Assembly (NCBI RefSeq): GCF_025370935.1
Contig: NC_133491.1
Span: 6,527,971 to 6,591,970, forward strand
Length of the DNA: 64,000 bases
Origin: Choristoneura fumiferana
Lineage: Eukaryota > Arthropoda > Insecta > Lepidoptera > Tortricidae
Direction of reading: 5' to 3'
Position 1 is the first letter of the stretch; each line of letters opens with the position of its first letter. The notes under the pieces were generated by a model. It did not search any database, had not been told where the DNA came from, and saw nothing but the letters and a program-made list of their open reading frames with translations. A program made the translations under genes and the position numbers. Of this stretch, positions 46,880 to 59,549 are shown piece by piece.

Positions 46880-47118
46880 CTACTACCATCTTGCACGCTA
46901 ATCCTGCCGTGAAGCAGCAGTGCTTGCACTGTTGTGTTTCGGCGTGGAGAGTAAGACAGCCGGTGAAATTACTGGCACTTGAGGTATCCCATCTTAGGCC
47001 TCTAAGTTGGCAACGCATCTGCAATACCCCTGGTGTTGCAAATGTTTATGGGCGGTGGTGATCTCTTACCATCAAGTGACCCACTTGCTCGTTTGCCATC
47101 CAGTCGAATAAAAAAAAA
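46880..47118 (+). mobile_element. Non-LTR retroelement 3' end with poly(A)
   Basis: Contains GCAGTGCTTGCACTGTTGTG, GAAATTACTGGCACTTGAGG, ATGGGCGGTGGTGATCTCTT, GTTTGCCATCCAGTCGAAT and an A-run. This is a highly recognisable lepidopteran repeat. The open frames on both strands here are by-products. Confidence 0.65.
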
Positions 47119-47700
47119 TATGTCGCGAGGCGCGCTGCATAGCACGTTTAGCATGTACAAAAAAAAAACGGCCAGCCAGACTGTAATATGACAGTTGGGC
47201 CGACTTGAGTCTAGACGCGTCATTCATACGCGTCTATCTGCAGGCCGATCTCGACGCGACGGGTAAAAAAGAATAATTTACAAAGAGCGTTAGAAAAACG
47301 CAGTCTCCATTTAAGAACTGCAAATTGGCTGGTGGCAAGCTAGCCGTTTTAGATTTTATGAGAGGCTTTGTATATTGTACCTGCCTACAGTATTAGATGC
47401 AGGCAGCACTGTAATCTAGTATCTATCTGTATCGTCCAGGGGCTGATTTTAAAACCATATCTGTATTTGGATAGTAATTATTTTCTACTCATTTCACATT
47501 TATAAATCATCACAGTTTTCTTCACTTTGGAACGCTGTTTTTACAGATATAATTTCAAAACTCGACCCCCAGGGCATCTTTTGCCTCGGCCCGTAATGCT
47601 TACTTTCTTACATTAATATCTATTTGATTTTGGACAGCATTTATTTACTCTTTAGTGTGAACGTTTGTTTATTTTATTGTTAACTACTTTGTGTAGAGTC
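47119..47700. other. Intergenic, no gene seen
   Basis: AT-rich with a short CpG-rich patch at 47200-47265. Nothing assigned. Confidence 0.35.
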
Positions 47701-47705
47701 AATTT

Positions 47706-47707
<2 letters not shown>

Positions 47708-47752
<45 letters not shown>

Positions 47753-47978
47753 TCACGCCTGTATCCCAAATGGGTTAGGCAGAGCACACGAAACGTTACC
47801 GCTTCGGAGCCTCTTTTAGCAATTTTAGGTTTAAAGTTTGACAAAAAAAAGGTATAATAGTGACAGGTTGCTAGCCTGTCGCCTACGGTATACCTTAACA
47901 TCCTTTGTCGCCCCTTATGACATCCACGGAAGAAACGGAGAGGTGTAATTGTAACCTGACACCACACGGGTCTATTTA
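47708..47978. mobile_element. CA microsatellite plus interspersed repeat
   Basis: (CA)n at 47708-47748 runs directly into ATCACGCCTGTATCCCAAAT, then GGTTAGGCAGAGCACACGAA, later GTTGCTAGCCTGTCGCCTAC and GACACCACACGGG. This is a common lepidopteran repeat, with the microsatellite as its tail or start. Confidence 0.6.
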
Positions 47979-48759
47979 TTATATTATAATATATATTTAT
48001 ATGTATAAAGCAATACGTTTAAAGTTTAAAAATAAGTTGATTTTTCCTGTTCCTCTCAAAAGTCAAATGTCGATTGTATCGAGTTGAAGCCGCATATACC
48101 CACATAGTGTCTGACAGGTGATAGGTATGTAGGGTTGGTTGGTCGCAGCGGCCGCTGCACCTTGTGGTGGAACTGGTCGCAAGGATGGGGGGCGCGGGGG
48201 CGCTGGACGCGCCGGCGCATCGACCCCGCGCCTCCTCGGCGCAAGGCGCAAGCGCACCGCAAAAAACCTAACCCCAATTTCGGTAGCTGTTTGGTACGAT
48301 CTCTCCCGCCGCCATCTGATTGCGATGCTATGCGTATATACTTAATCAGCACGCGTGCTACGGCCCCGGCGACGCTCAATCGCTATGACAAACGGTCACC
48401 CTAAACAACTCACTAGGCATCTGGGCCACTTTATAAACCAATGGGCATCGTGAACACCTGTCGCTAGCTATACACAGAAACATAATTTTCACCTTTGAAT
48501 TTCTCATTCTTTATCTTATGGACTTGGGTTTTATATTCCTTGCTGATGATGATGCTATAAGAATAGATTAGACGTTGCGCAAGTATTTTTTTCATTTAGT
48601 AAGTATTTAGGTATTTACCAAAATTACTTGCGAGTAAGTTACTAAAGAATGTGAATATTATCGCTATATTACCTACCCTATCCTCGCGAATAAATATTAG
48701 GTATCATTTAAAACAGAAAATCGACTCAATTTGTCTTTGATCCACGTGAATGCGAACTA
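47979..48759. other. Intergenic with a GC-rich island
   Basis: 48140-48400 is strongly GC- and CpG-rich (GGGGGGCGCGGGGGCGCTGG) in an AT-rich setting. It gives overlapping open frames of 60-107 codons on both strands, none with a recognisable domain. It is probably another interspersed repeat; a short regulatory island is an alternative. Confidence 0.35.
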
Positions 48760-48760
48760 N
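48760..48760. other. Ambiguous base (N), likely assembly join
   Basis: The only N in the window. Homology to the internal region of the large element begins within about ten bases to its right. Confidence 0.9.
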
Positions 48761-50702
48761 GTGACATTATACTCCAAATGTTTGTGTAAGCTAAAACCCA
48801 ATTAAAATTCATTCTACTCTAACTTCAAACTACTCTTTCTGTTATTTATTTCTTTCTTTTATTTACAGAAAGTGTGATAATCTAATGACAGATGAGCGCT
48901 GAACATCACTATATCACACATACTTGAGCATGGATTGAACTATGTGTCTACCTCTCACGATTTGAACTTGTGTGCACTCCTGCTACCATCATTGAACTAT
49001 CTCACTCTAACTATAAACGCTGTCCCCGCAGACATTTCCTCTTAAATAAATTTTAACGCTTTTAGGTTATGATTAATTTTGGTATATTGTTTTATTTCTT
49101 TACCTATAACCCTCTACTATTATTTTCATTAATTACTCAATCATTAAATTTGGTAAACTATTAATAACAATTATCTCAACTTTCATATAACAACAAAGCG
49201 ACCCCGTTAGTTATTTACTGATTTGTTTATACCAATTTATAAAGTAAACTTAATGTAATAAAATGTAATTGACTTTCTCGCTTTCCCCTCATAAATTAAA
49301 TTCTAAAGTAACAGATTTTTACTTTATGTTAATTTCTGATCTCTGTAATCTATCATATATTACTGTTTTGCTTGATTCAACTTCTATTCTCTGCGCTTAA
49401 CTTTCTAGGCATTGTGACTAAAAATAATATTTTACTCATGACTAATCTGATTAAAGCACAAACTTCTCATTAATATACTAATCCTGAGTAATTAATACAT
49501 ACTTTATAAATCATTTCCCCTATTACTTAAGAATGCCTGGCAACCGAGCTTTACTTGGGCTTAAACTAAAATATTGCTATCTCTCTCTAACTTTTGATGT
49601 ATGAAATGTCGTTTGACCGGTATTTTTTCATATCTAAAATGGCGTCTTGTTTCACGTCTACGCATGCGCATGTGTGAAGTCTGGCCCTATACCACGAAAG
49701 TGCAAAACTCGAACCTCGCATGTTGCCGTCCCGCCGACGCTTAAGTCATTTAATATGCGAGTAAAAGAGACGATGCGATACGAACTTTGATTTTCGAGTT
49801 TGTAGTAGTCCTGCAGTTCTAACCCTGTTCTAACGTGTTCTAACTGTCAACGAACAAAAAAACGCTACTTTTATTTGAGTTTTTAATCCGCTTAGCTCTC
49901 AAATCTGATATTACTAAACTGTCTACGCTACTTCTAATGAAACAGATGACTATTCATTACTAAGGCCGAAGAAAACAGTGCATCGATTACTCCTACATCA
50001 CGCCTAGATCTTGTGATCATTGCAGCTTTTAACCAAGGGTGGACCCTCGTCTTACTTCTGTGAATGTTCGTCAATCAAGAATAACCTATCTTAGTGTTTT
50101 TAGTGAAGTGAATTAAAATAGGAAGTGCTTACGACCGTCTTCATTTCGACAAGAAGTTCTTTATGTTGTGACCCGCTAAATTTATTAAATTATTAAACTA
50201 TTCTCAAGTTATTCCTATCTCCATACTGCTATACAAACTGATTATAATCATCATCATCATCACCCCAGCCTATGCATATCCTACTACTAAGCATACAGGT
50301 CTCCTCTCAGAATGAGAGAGCTGATTCTCTATACTATCACAACTTTAATTCAAATTAATCTCAAACTCCATTTCACGAACAGCAAATTGTGGCAGTCTAA
50401 AAGAACAACCACTGTTTTGGAAAACGTTACTGATTTTATGCTATATTACCTATCTTTTACTTACTACAATCTATATCTAAATTAATTCTTAACCTCAAAT
50501 CTTTTTATTTACAACACTTGTTATTATTTTTATCTATGTTATTAATTAAATACTCATTTTGGTCATGATTTTCTTTCTACTTTTGTTTGTATTCTAGCTC
50601 ACAGCTTTGCAAACTGTAAACAGACTATGATTAAACTAACACCAAACTCTAAATTACTTAAGTAAATTAAATTAAGTTCTTCCTGGTCATGGCATACCAT
50701 AT
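48761..50702 (-). mobile_element. Second copy of the large element, internal part (truncated)
   Basis: Matches 28120-30052 in order and orientation, including the acceptor-like site, the GGGCTAC-type repeat, the (TCA)n LINE end and the candidate primer-binding site. The first half carries many small indels relative to the first copy. The part from about 50240 to 50702 is almost identical. The copy begins at the N, so the rest of its internal region and its other LTR are missing here. Confidence 0.8.
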
Positions 50703-53700
50703 TGTAATCCCTTTGATCACTATATGTAATAGTTTTATTGAATCTGGTCACGATTGTAATAGTCTGTTTGTAATAGGTGATGATATAATAAGTATTTTTT
50801 TTATTATCTTTAATTGTACTTGTACTTGACTGTACTTATGCTGGTCACGGCCAACAAATTGTAACAGTCTTTTGATGGCTTTATTTTTAATTATACTGGC
50901 CTTGAATTAATAGCTAATTTTAAAGACTAACTAACTACCCCTTCTTAACCTACTTAATACTACACTTAACTTGAGGTAACGCTATGGTGATTTAACTTAA
51001 ATTAATTTATGGCCTTGTGATCGTGAATCGTCTAGTGGATTAGGAACCTACCTTATGCCCAGCAATAACCTAAGTGCTTTTATTTGAGAATTAATTTGAA
51101 AAGCCTACAGTTGTGTTTCTAATGTTATAATTAATTAAGCAGTACCTAACTTCGTGATAATTTTGACTCTAGATTGAACTCTACTGAACTTTAGGGTGAA
51201 ACTTTAATTACTGAGATGTGAATTTAGATATACTAGTATGTTTAGACTGGATGGTTCTAGAAATGGATCTTTCAGGTTACCTAGAATAATCAGTTTGGAA
51301 AAATGAGAGGAAATATTTCTACTACGGATAGTGTTTGTGTTTGTATTACTTCTGAATCTATTTAGACTTAAAACTAAGTTTAATACCGAGACCTGAGGTC
51401 TCGGAGGATCTCTTCCAGCCACCCCCGATCCTTTCCTTTCGCACTCCAGAGCAATATATCTCTATGGATATGTCAAGTTGTGATTTTACTAGACTAAGCA
51501 CTAACTTTCGGTGCATTCAAATCAAAGTATGGAAATACAAACACAATGTTTTGTAACAAGTTGAATCTAATTTTAGACTTATGGTTACTTATTCTATGCT
51601 TATATTAGAATACTCTATGAGATGCTTAATTATAACTTTGATAATTAGTTCAGGAATGAGTTTAGACACTATAGCTTTTCATTTACTATAGGCGCTAGTA
51701 TCTCTTAATTTAGATTACGTCTTATCTATCTTAGATATATGAAATGTCTAATTTGACATAATTTTATTTTGGTATAATTACTAATCTCATAGTGACTTTC
51801 ACTTATTTTAATGAGCTATCTACTTAGTCTAATTTTCTAGTTCTACCAGCATTTGGCGTTACCAGAGTAAAGCAGAAAGTAAGTACCGATTTCTATACTT
51901 TACGCCCAGAACACAAGCGTTAATAATAATCTAACTAGCTTATAACTAGATAACCCTTGGGTATTCAAGATAACCTTTGTATTAGGTTTTGGACTCGTCT
52001 ATGACTAGTTTTGTCTCAATTCATATATTTTAAATGAACAATAAACTGTTTCAACTATCAATCCTTAATCAATTATGTTTAAATCGAGATCGAATGAAAA
52101 GTACATAAATTTCCAGATAGACTGTTGCCTGGTATGTGTCAACGTAAGCTATCGACCGTAGTCAGGATTTCTACATCCGTTCACTCAATGTAAGGACGAC
52201 AACTAAACAGATAGTATGTATTTATAACACGATAGACTTTTGTATTCTAATTGATAGATGGTCCAAAACCCTCTACGATTTTATCTCTAACTTATTACTA
52301 GACATAATTTGATGAGATCTTAATCAAAAGTATGAATATGATGTTTGATATTAATTTTATCAAAACAAAGCTTATTTTAGCTGGCAATCGTAATTCAAAT
52401 CGAAATTAGATGATAATTGTGTTAAATATTATTCAGTAAGTTATCTGGCATTTAATTGTCCACTTAGCTATGAGATCGTGTCATATCAATTCCCGCTTAT
52501 TCATTATAGGAAAGACAGCTAAAATATGTTATTGTTATTTACTCTTAACAAAATGATCAAACGATGGGTTTAATTTGAAATCAACTCATTGAATTTAATA
52601 TCGTTATTCGTAGTCAAGTTCTTATGAACTAAGTTTTGTATAATGAAGTTTTGACGTAAGTACTTAAATAATTTTTATGTTTTATTTTATTTTCTTAAAA
52701 TCTAGTTTATGCCTTAAAACTATGTGTGTGCGAGTTTAACCTTCCCTAGCTCTGTGTTGAAGTTTAGCAATTTGGAGAAAAACCTCATAGGTGAACTAAT
52801 TGTGTGGTGAGTTAAAATAGTAACTTTTCCCGGTGTAAGGAAACGCTACTCTAGCTAAGCCCTATGAACTTCCCTACCTATATAGCCCTAATAAATCCTA
52901 CAATTGTACTTTAAGCTTGCCTGAGGCCCCTACTCTCTGTCTGTGATTAGCAAAACTAGGGAATTAATCCCACATGTACATTTAGTGTAATGTAGAAATT
53001 CACGGTGCAATGAATTTCTTCTAATCTCCTATCAACAATGATGGTGTGTATACCTAAAGCCCTATCGGTCCCTAAATGGTGCTGAGCTCCAACTTTCCCG
53101 AAGGAAAGTCCCTATGACGGGGAGCCCGCGGAACAGCAGAATACCTAACGTTGTGCATAAATACGTAAATAAATAGGGGGCAGGAATTCTGAGTTTCTTA
53201 AGCACAAACCAAGCGTCAACAAGACACGCATTCACTTCGACGAGCGCTACTTAGTCGTTACAAAAGACAAACAGAATCCACTGGTGGCTGGTACGACAGT
53301 AATTTGCCGCTGAAGCCGCCACAGCTTCAGGAAGTGGAAGCCTATATCATCCACGGTTGTCACCGTTAGGTGTCAGACGATATAGACGGACTTAAAGCTC
53401 AACCAAGGTACGTTATGGAGGAACCAAAGTCATTTCCATTAAGTTGGGAAAAACACAGAAAAGTTATGGGTTAGTACAAAATATACGTAGGCTGAAATGA
53501 AACGCTATAAAACGATCACTCCACACTACAAGAACAAATAAAGGACTTCACCGCCACAAGACCGCAAAGTCCCTCACATAAAGATTTTCCGAATGAAAAT
53601 CAGCACTAAATATTTCACAAATAATAAAAAACCAGAGAGTTAATCATTATTCCGAAGATTAATGATCAAGACCCCGACACTTTACTTCCTGAAGAAATAC

Positions 53701-55209
53701 TCACATTTCTTGTAAATTAAAATTAATTCTAATTAAATAAAATCAAAAACCCCAATTAACATTAATGAAATAAAATTACCCGATACTATTGACTCTAATT
53801 TGTTAACAAAATGGCGCACAGAAACTAAACCCCCCGACTAGCAAAATAACGGTGTTGACTCTACGAAATCGAAATCCATCTGGCCTACGCCCTTTTTGTG
53901 TCACCTCTATTTATAGCTTCTCTCCCGGGACCTCTGGTATTTTCGCGCCAAGCGACCAAACGACGCCAAGCTTACCAAAGTCGACAACGTTGACATTGCC
54001 AGCTCTCGCTTTTTCTTCTGCCAAATCCTTATCTCAAAATAGCCAAATTTTATCCGTAAAATTTATTTTTGAACTAAAATTTCCTATTTATCTTGACACT
54101 ATCCTAGCTTACTATTCTAGTAAATACGTTTCGTTTTTATATTGTGCTACAACAACAATTTTCAATAAATATTTATATGTATTTGTCAAATACTTCAATT
54201 TTACCTCAACGTTTTAATTTCCTTAACCTATCTAACAATAATCTTACTTCTAATGATAATTTTCTACTTATTACTCCCTACACTCTTTGAATATAAATAG
54301 CCAATTACATACTTCTATTGTTCGTTAAAAAATAGCTAATTTGCCTACAATTATAAACTGGTATCCCCAATTCGCGCCGTTTATTCATAGTTCCCTTTGT
54401 CGTATTAGCGCCACTCAAAATTTGCTTATAATTTCGCCACGTTCCTACTTTAAATCAGTGCGACAGAGTACTTGTAATTTCGTCTTAACTAAATGTGTAA
54501 TTACTCTGCTAATACTACTCCGTTTTGAATGAAAACTTAAATTTATAATAGATAATGAACCAATAATCTATACTATGATTACGTAATGCTTGCATTTTCG
54601 GTTTTTCTTAACTTATTTAGCTAATTTCGACAACTTGCCGTTTCCATGATGCTTCCGTTGATATTTCTTTAAATTAACATAATTATTAACATCAAATGTA
54701 TCTAAGATCTACTCTAGACTAATACTAATGATTCTATTACTATATCAAGTCTATTTTTGATGAATTTGTGACCATATTTCTTGTTTTTAGATAAAATTTA
54801 CATTTCCATTACCAAAAGCGACCTCTATAATTCCACGTGAAACTAACTAAATAGCCTCCCAGGTTAATCTGCCGCTAAACCCAGTTCGGCATTAGCTCGC
54901 TAATTTTCCATGGCGCCTACCATTAATTCCTCTAATTGACCATAGATGGCGTTTCTTTACATTAATTATTATACCCGAACATCACAATTCTAATCTCCAA
55001 TTAAATTTAACATTTACTCATTAAATTGACTGCTAAATTATCCCTGCTTTAATTACGTCGACATTCTAATCTCAATTACTTTTATTTAACTGTCTTTGTC
55101 GACATGTTTTTGTTTCGAGTTTCCATCAAACCTTCATAGATGGCCCCACTAACAATTTTCTACTAATTTATTCCCAGTGACGGTCGTGTGACACATCCGA
55201 TCCGTTACA
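50703..55209 (-). mobile_element. Giant LTR-like block 3
   Basis: 4507 bp, uninterrupted and the longest version. Its left part keeps about 170 bp missing from block 2, including three TGTAAY...TTTGAT-type repeats (50703, about 50753, 50862). The right edge ...CCGTTACA is followed by unrelated sequence, a LINE 3' UTR. It differs from blocks 1 and 2 together at several sites, which points to a separate insertion of the same family. Confidence 0.75.
53907..53915 (-). promoter_or_regulatory. TATA box in LTR-like block 3
   Basis: TATAAATAG on the minus strand, unchanged from the other two blocks although flanking bases differ (CCTACGCC against CTCCCGCC). Confidence 0.6.
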
Positions 55210-55597
55210 CAGCCTAATCTACCTTCGTAACTAGGGATTAAAAGTCAATGGGCATGTTAGTAGGTGATGGAGGAATCCCAACTTTCGGGTTGGGCCCAAT
55301 CGGCTAGAGTTGAGTGTCGGGTTATGGTCGCAGTCTCCAAAGATGCGACAGTACTGTAAAGTTAATGTAGATAAGTAATTTTTTAAGGGATATTTCATAA
55401 AAACACCAAGAAGCTGGACATTCAAGACAACCATTGTCTTGTTTAATTAAACTCACAGGGATGTATTTGATATGGATTAGTGGCTGATATTGAACAAGAC
55501 CACGAAATTATAAGTTAGTTAGTGTTTATATTATAAGTTTTTTGTACTAATTTATGGTGTGCAATAAAGAATATTTGTATTTGTATTTGTAATTATA
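55210..55597 (+). mobile_element. LINE 3' UTR and tail
   Basis: Ends TTTATGGTGTGCAATAAAGA then (TATTTG)n, the CR1-like LINE ending seen elsewhere. Its 5' side is cut by LTR block 3. No usable coding frame. Confidence 0.55.
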
Positions 55598-55599
55598 TA

Positions 55600-55795
55600 A
55601 TAAACTAGCTCGCGCTGTTCTCTCAGGAACTGTGTATTTTCCGGGATAAAAAGTAGCCAATGTCACTCTCGGGCTTACATACTATGTCTATGCCAAAAAT
55701 CATGTTGATCCGTTGCTTCGTTTCGACGTGAAAGACGGACAAACATACAAACACACACACTTGCGCATTTATAATATTAGTATGGATGATGCTGA
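55600..55795 (-). mobile_element. Short retroelement (SINE-like), copy 1
   Basis: AACTAGCTCGCGCTGTTCTC, then ACTGTGTATTTTCCGGGATA, AAAAGTAGCCAATGTCA and TTGCGCATTTATAATATTAG. It is the inverse orientation of the copies at 56865 and 60781. Noncoding. Confidence 0.6.
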
Positions 55796-55799
55796 GAGT

Positions 55800-56860
55800 A
55801 AGCATAGAATAAGGCTTTCCTGGGGATTAGAAAGTTATACTTACTTATTAATTGGGGCATATTGTTAACCGGGGGTTTAGAAATAAATTGAATTGACGGC
55901 TTGCGGCGCTTGTTAGAGACAACTAAAGACATCCTTGGTTATGTATCTAACCAGTTTTTCTGGGTGTTTTGTTGAAATGATTATTATGATCGTTGTTACA
56001 GTTCGTGCGGGAACTTTATTAAATTAAACCAATATTTTTAGTTCCCGAATTCAGTTAAATAAGACTTAAAAATAAAACAATGCGTGTGCTATCTTAGGGC
56101 ACGGATACTAATATTTTTCCAGTAAAATATATCGATGTTTCTGTCAATGCCAAGATGCTGCTCAAAATAAATGTATTTATATCAATTAGGAACTATAGCC
56201 GTCCAACTCGACTAAATCAACCTCGCAATCATCTTATGTCTCTGTCATGCATATTTTAAGGTAGTATAGGTATATGGTAGGTAGTAGTTAAATAGTATTT
56301 TTGAATGCACCTAAGTAACATTATACTGTTCTAAGACTAGTAACTGTGCCCAGCCCTCGCATGATAATGACTTTGGGCAACTGCCGGTTACATTACAACT
56401 TGGAGGTGCTTTTGTTACGTCATTCTCAAACGAATAAAGAGAAAACAAAATATGAATACATCTGTTCTATACAAAACTGGAATTCTATGGTAATTTCTAA
56501 AATTTACTGTATTTTGATGTTTGCAAATTTCATAAAAAAAACATATTAAAAAAATAACAGGCTATATGTTATTTAGAAACCTAGCTCTAAACATCTTAAC
56601 TATTATCTACGTTCAGTGGAAGTTTAGAATGCTTCCCCCATCTAACAACAAGAAGTCATCGATGTAGACAGTCAAACATTTACTTGGTAGGTACTCTGCT
56701 TGTATGTACAGGCTGTTACAGCTTGTACCTACAATTACCTCCGTTCTGAACTGCACGCATAATTGCACGGTCAAATGGTGCGTGGGAGCACTGACATGCT
56801 CCTTTAGCGATCGACGTGGCCTAGCTTTGTAGTAGATAATGTAGTGAAGTGTCGGACAAT
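55800..56860. other. Intergenic, no gene seen
   Basis: AT-rich. The 127-codon minus-strand frame at 56613-56996 runs into the repeat at 56865 and has no recognisable domain. Confidence 0.4.
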
Positions 56861-56864
56861 CCAT

Positions 56865-57060
56865 ATTTATTAAAAATGCGAAAGTGTGTTTGTATGTTTG
56901 TCCGTCTTCCACGTCGAAACGGAGCGACGGATCATTGGCATAGAGATTGCGTTTATGGGCCAGAGAGTGGCTACTTTTTATCCCTGAAAAATGCACAGTT
57001 CCCGAGGGAACGGCGCGCGATAACCGAATTACACGCGGGCGGAGCCGCGGGCAAGAGCTA
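56865..57060 (+). mobile_element. Short retroelement (SINE-like), copy 2
   Basis: ATTAAAAATGCGAAAGTGTG, GTCCGTCTTCCACGTCGAAA, AGTGGCTACTTTTTATCCCT, CAGTTCCCGAGGGAACGGCG and GGCGGAGCCGCGGGCAAGAG. It is the mirror image of copy 1, about 1.1 kb away, so the two could pair. Confidence 0.6.
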
Positions 57061-58222
57061 TTGCATTATAAAGCCCAGCAAGTAACAGTCGAATGATATT
57101 TTAAGAGATAGTTTCTAGGCGTATTTATTTATTTCATTCATTTAAGTAATTCCTTGTTGTATCATTAACTAGTTACCTAAAGCTTAGTTTTGAAACTCAT
57201 TATGTAGGTAAGTTTTGCAAATTTACTCTGTAAACACTGTAGAAATACGATTACTTGTAATTATTTCGATAGTAAAAAATCCCAAAGTCGCCTCAAAAAA
57301 TAAAATAAGCTTAAGCCCTTAGTACGGCGTAGCAAGTGCGCGGTAGGTAGGTCATAAGCTTTCGAACGATCAGAAAACTAGACGTTTTATATACCGCGTA
57401 TACACGTTATATTTGAAAATATGTTTTTTTTAGTAACACGAAAGAATTACTTACCTAAAAATACCCGTATTATATTATAATATCACCAACCTATCTTGAC
57501 CCGCCGCGCCCCGCTTCCTTCTTCCCACATATTCACGAGTGCATAACTCGTTCGCTTTACGGCTTCCGAACGTAATGTAACTTACACGCTTTTTCTCGCA
57601 GGTCGATAATAGGCTTAACAATCTAAAAACCTGTGTTGCCAGCAACAGCTCGTAGTACCACAATTTTATAATTACTTAACCAACCTAGTAAAGTCGAAAC
57701 TTCCGACATTATCATTTCCAAGTTCAATATCTCAAAACAGCTGAAGCTGATTTTTTATCAAACATAGCTAAGAAACTAGCTTTCCATAATAAATCGCGAT
57801 AAACAGACATTCAGATATTGGCGTCAATCTTATAACACTCCTCTTTTTATGTCAGAAGTTAAAAACAATGGATCTGTGGACCAGAAGCGAACGTACTAAC
57901 GTCATGTTTACCTCCAAACTTTCTCTATTTTGGTAGCTAGGGCGCTGCAATTATAAACAGTAATGCGGGAGGTCCCCTAGGTGTATAATTGAGCGTGTTC
58001 TCAGGTATTTGCGGAGCTCATTCGTATTGGCTGATTGAGGCCCGTGGGGACCGTGCAGACTCTATTTAGTTTGATCCAAATTACGATTTGTATGTGTCGG
58101 TTTAATGGACATAATATATTGTGGATTAGCTTTTACCCGTGGATTCGCGCGTGAACTATATTTTAACAACTTTAGTGAATTTCAAAAATTTGTATTATGG
58201 TCTTCGTTTACGTCTCTTTGTC
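57061..58222. other. Intergenic, unique
   Basis: No repeat family or gene recognised. 57940-58220 has a more even composition and could be conserved noncoding DNA. Confidence 0.3.
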
Positions 58223-58288
58223 GCACCTGTCTAATTAAATTACCGTAGCGCTTTTTCCGCACTAATGACACGGTAATTAGACAGGTGC
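58223..58288. repeat. Inverted repeat around TAATT motifs
   Basis: GCACCTGTCTAATTAAATTA plus CCGT (58223-58246) and ACGGTAATTAGACAGGTGC (58270-58288) are inverted copies differing by a 5-base gap. The loop is about 23 bases. Confidence 0.65.
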
Positions 58289-58691
58289 ACGATAAAATGA
58301 GAATGACCGTTGTAATGTTTTAAAGTTTCGTGATTCTCGCTTAGCCACTTGACAGTCCGGAGCGCGCGACCAATATGCCTCAAACCGTCCGGGTTTTTTA
58401 TCGACGGATAAAACGCGCTGTGTTCCCACAATTTTTTTAACTACAGGGTTTTGAATAAAGAAGAAATACTAAGACGTAAGTTAATGTTTACTTATTCAAA
58501 TACTATTTATAAAACAAGAGTATACAATAGCATGTATATTTATTCACAAAATCCAGGTTAAACTTTACGATACTAAAGTATCCACGGACGGTTTCAAGCA
58601 TTTTGGTTTTGGATACCAGCATGGTATCGTCGGACTGTCATGTGGTTATAGCACAGTGACGACATCCGGGACTTAACAAAATTAAAGATAA

Positions 58692-59033
58692 GAGTAATAA
58701 TTACCTCGACGTTTCGGACACATTGTAGTGCACACAAAAGTTTCAACCGGGATGATGAATACTCGTAATAAGTTTTCATCGCCATAGACTCCTATAATAA
58801 ACAAATATCGGTGACGGGATGAATTTTTGGAAGGACTGCCGGATATTGTCACTGTTGTGTTGGTGACTAATGTGATGGGGGTGCAAGTAGATCAAAATAC
58901 GGGCGCTGATACTAAAGGAATCAAGTGCGGATAGTTAGAAAAACTCGTGCTGCTAAGCAAACCCTATACACTTCAGTCTAGTCGTGACCACGGCCACTGC
59001 CATGTGGCCGAAACGTCGAGGTAATTATTACTC
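58692..59033. mobile_element. MITE with GAGTAATAATTACCTCGACG ends
   Basis: The left end GAGTAATAATTACCTCGACG plus TTTCGG is perfectly inverted at the right as CCGAAACGTCGAGGTAATTA plus TTACTC. The 342 bp body is noncoding. A stem this long can fold into a strong hairpin. Confidence 0.7.
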
Positions 59034-59549
59034 GTTTCGTTAAGCATGAAAGACCCGAGTGTCTTAATATTTATGAGTGAATATAACGAAAGTTTTAAGC
59101 ATTATAAAACTGTTCAAGGTTTAATTACCGCTGTATTCACTCATTAGTGTTTATAATGATGAAACTTCCAATGATTGTTTATTACAAGTATCAAGTTTAC
59201 TATTCTAAAATGCAGTCTTAATTTGCATATTCTATCTGCTATCAGTATCAAGTCACTACTTAATATTAACCTACAGACAATATCGAGATAGATAGACATT
59301 GCAAGTGAACGTGCTTTGCATGTCGGAAACCGTAGACATTCCTCATTTCACGCCAGGTAATAGACCTTGTTTAATCCCCTGTGGACTCGAACAATATTTG
59401 AAATGTTTGTCGCTGGCAATCAGCGTAGCAAAATACTGGTATATACCGCTTTAGTACCGGTATTTTTGGTACTAGTGCTTGAAACGAGACTGAAAATACT
59501 GGTTGCTAAAGCGTTATGTACCGGTATTTTTGGTTCTAGTCAGTATTAG
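59034..59549. other. Intergenic with a small tandem duplication
   Basis: GTACCGGTATTTTTGGTACT near 59455 recurs as GTACCGGTATTTTTGGTTCT near 59518. Otherwise no feature. Confidence 0.4.

Noticed and set aside
48056..48404. Overlapping 60-107 codon frames on both strands
   Set aside because: This is a GC-rich composition effect. Arg/Pro/Ala-rich frames on both strands have no domain or codon bias that singles one out.
56613..56996. 127-codon minus-strand frame
   Set aside because: It runs from unique DNA into a SINE-like repeat and matches no family I know.
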